A stretch of 5,111 bases of DNA, taken from NCBI GenBank assembly GCA_030262795.1, contig JAJSZO010000194.1, forward strand, positions 1 through 5,111, written 5' to 3'. The number at the start of each line of letters is the position of its first letter. The stretch's first letter is position 1. A program made the position numbers and the translations under genes. Source of the DNA: Deltaproteobacteria bacterium (GTDB taxonomy: Bacteria; Desulfobacterota; Desulfobacteria; Desulfobacterales; ETH-SRB1). The notes below the pieces were generated by a model that was given only the letters and a program-made list of their open reading frames with translations, had not been told where the DNA came from and searched no databases. Shown here piece by piece: positions 5,052 through 5,111 of the stretch.

Positions 5052-5111
5052 ATGATCATGGTAAAAAGATTTGCTGGTTTTTTGCTGGTTGGTGGATGTG
5101 ATGGATCCATT
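5052..5111 (+). CDS. Possible lipoprotein, N-terminal fragment only
   Basis: Twenty codons are visible before the window ends: a short basic start (MIMVKR), a hydrophobic core (FAGFLLVGG) and a cysteine at residue 16. LVGGC fits a relaxed lipobox, so the product may be a secreted lipoprotein with lipidated Cys16. The residue after the cysteine is Asp, which in enterobacteria favours retention in the inner membrane; whether that rule holds here is unknown. AGGGA at a good distance supports ATG 5052, and ATG 5058 in the same frame is the alternative. With so little of the gene visible a chance open frame cannot be excluded, and its function cannot be named. Confidence 0.42.
   Translation, partial: MIMVKRFAGFLLVGGCDGSI

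Noticed and set aside
5018..5110. 30-codon minus-strand frame beginning MDPSHPPTSKK
   Set aside because: It has no good ribosome binding site visible at the edge and no family resemblance. The + strand frame with a Shine-Dalgarno and lipobox explains the region better.

Overview
The window looks like part of a chromosome from a moderately AT-rich, Gram-negative environmental bacterium. The style of the genes, with tandem membrane/TPR proteins, a small GT2 and a small methyltransferase, most recalls Desulfobacterales and related former Deltaproteobacteria. This placement is an impression from the protein families, not a marker-gene result. All confident genes lie on the + strand.

Left part (1-3092): two paralogous membrane proteins stand head to tail and overlap by 8 bases. 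The first enters from beyond the left edge and only its last 382 codons are present. The second is complete at 649 residues. Both have a multi-membrane GT-C-like glycosyltransferase domain followed by a C-terminal array of 34-residue TPR repeats, the same architecture as the eukaryotic TMTC O-mannosyltransferases. The first gene carries a run of ten G in its coding sequence, a candidate slippage site.

Middle (3093-3193): a 101-base intergenic gap holds a weak terminator-like hairpin, then a plausible sigma-70-type promoter whose spacer and -10 lie inside a 27-base palindrome, then a good Shine-Dalgarno.

Right-centre (3194-4722): a two-gene unit, separated by only 2 bases, encodes a family 2 glycosyltransferase related to polyprenyl-phosphate sugar synthases and a class I SAM-dependent methyltransferase. 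Together with the GT-C/TPR proteins this reads as a surface glycan or protein glycosylation locus. A testable model is that the GT2 makes a lipid-linked sugar, the GT-C/TPR proteins use it as donor, and the methyltransferase modifies a product. Substrates cannot be read from the sequence.

Right end (4723-5111): about 330 bases without a confident gene form a patchwork of repeats. These are a 10-bp tandem repeat, a 7-G run, two perfect 14-bp direct repeats, a 163-bp element with 24-bp inverted ends (MITE-like), and a short attC-like half-site. A possible lipoprotein gene with a good ribosome binding site starts at 5052 and runs off the right edge.
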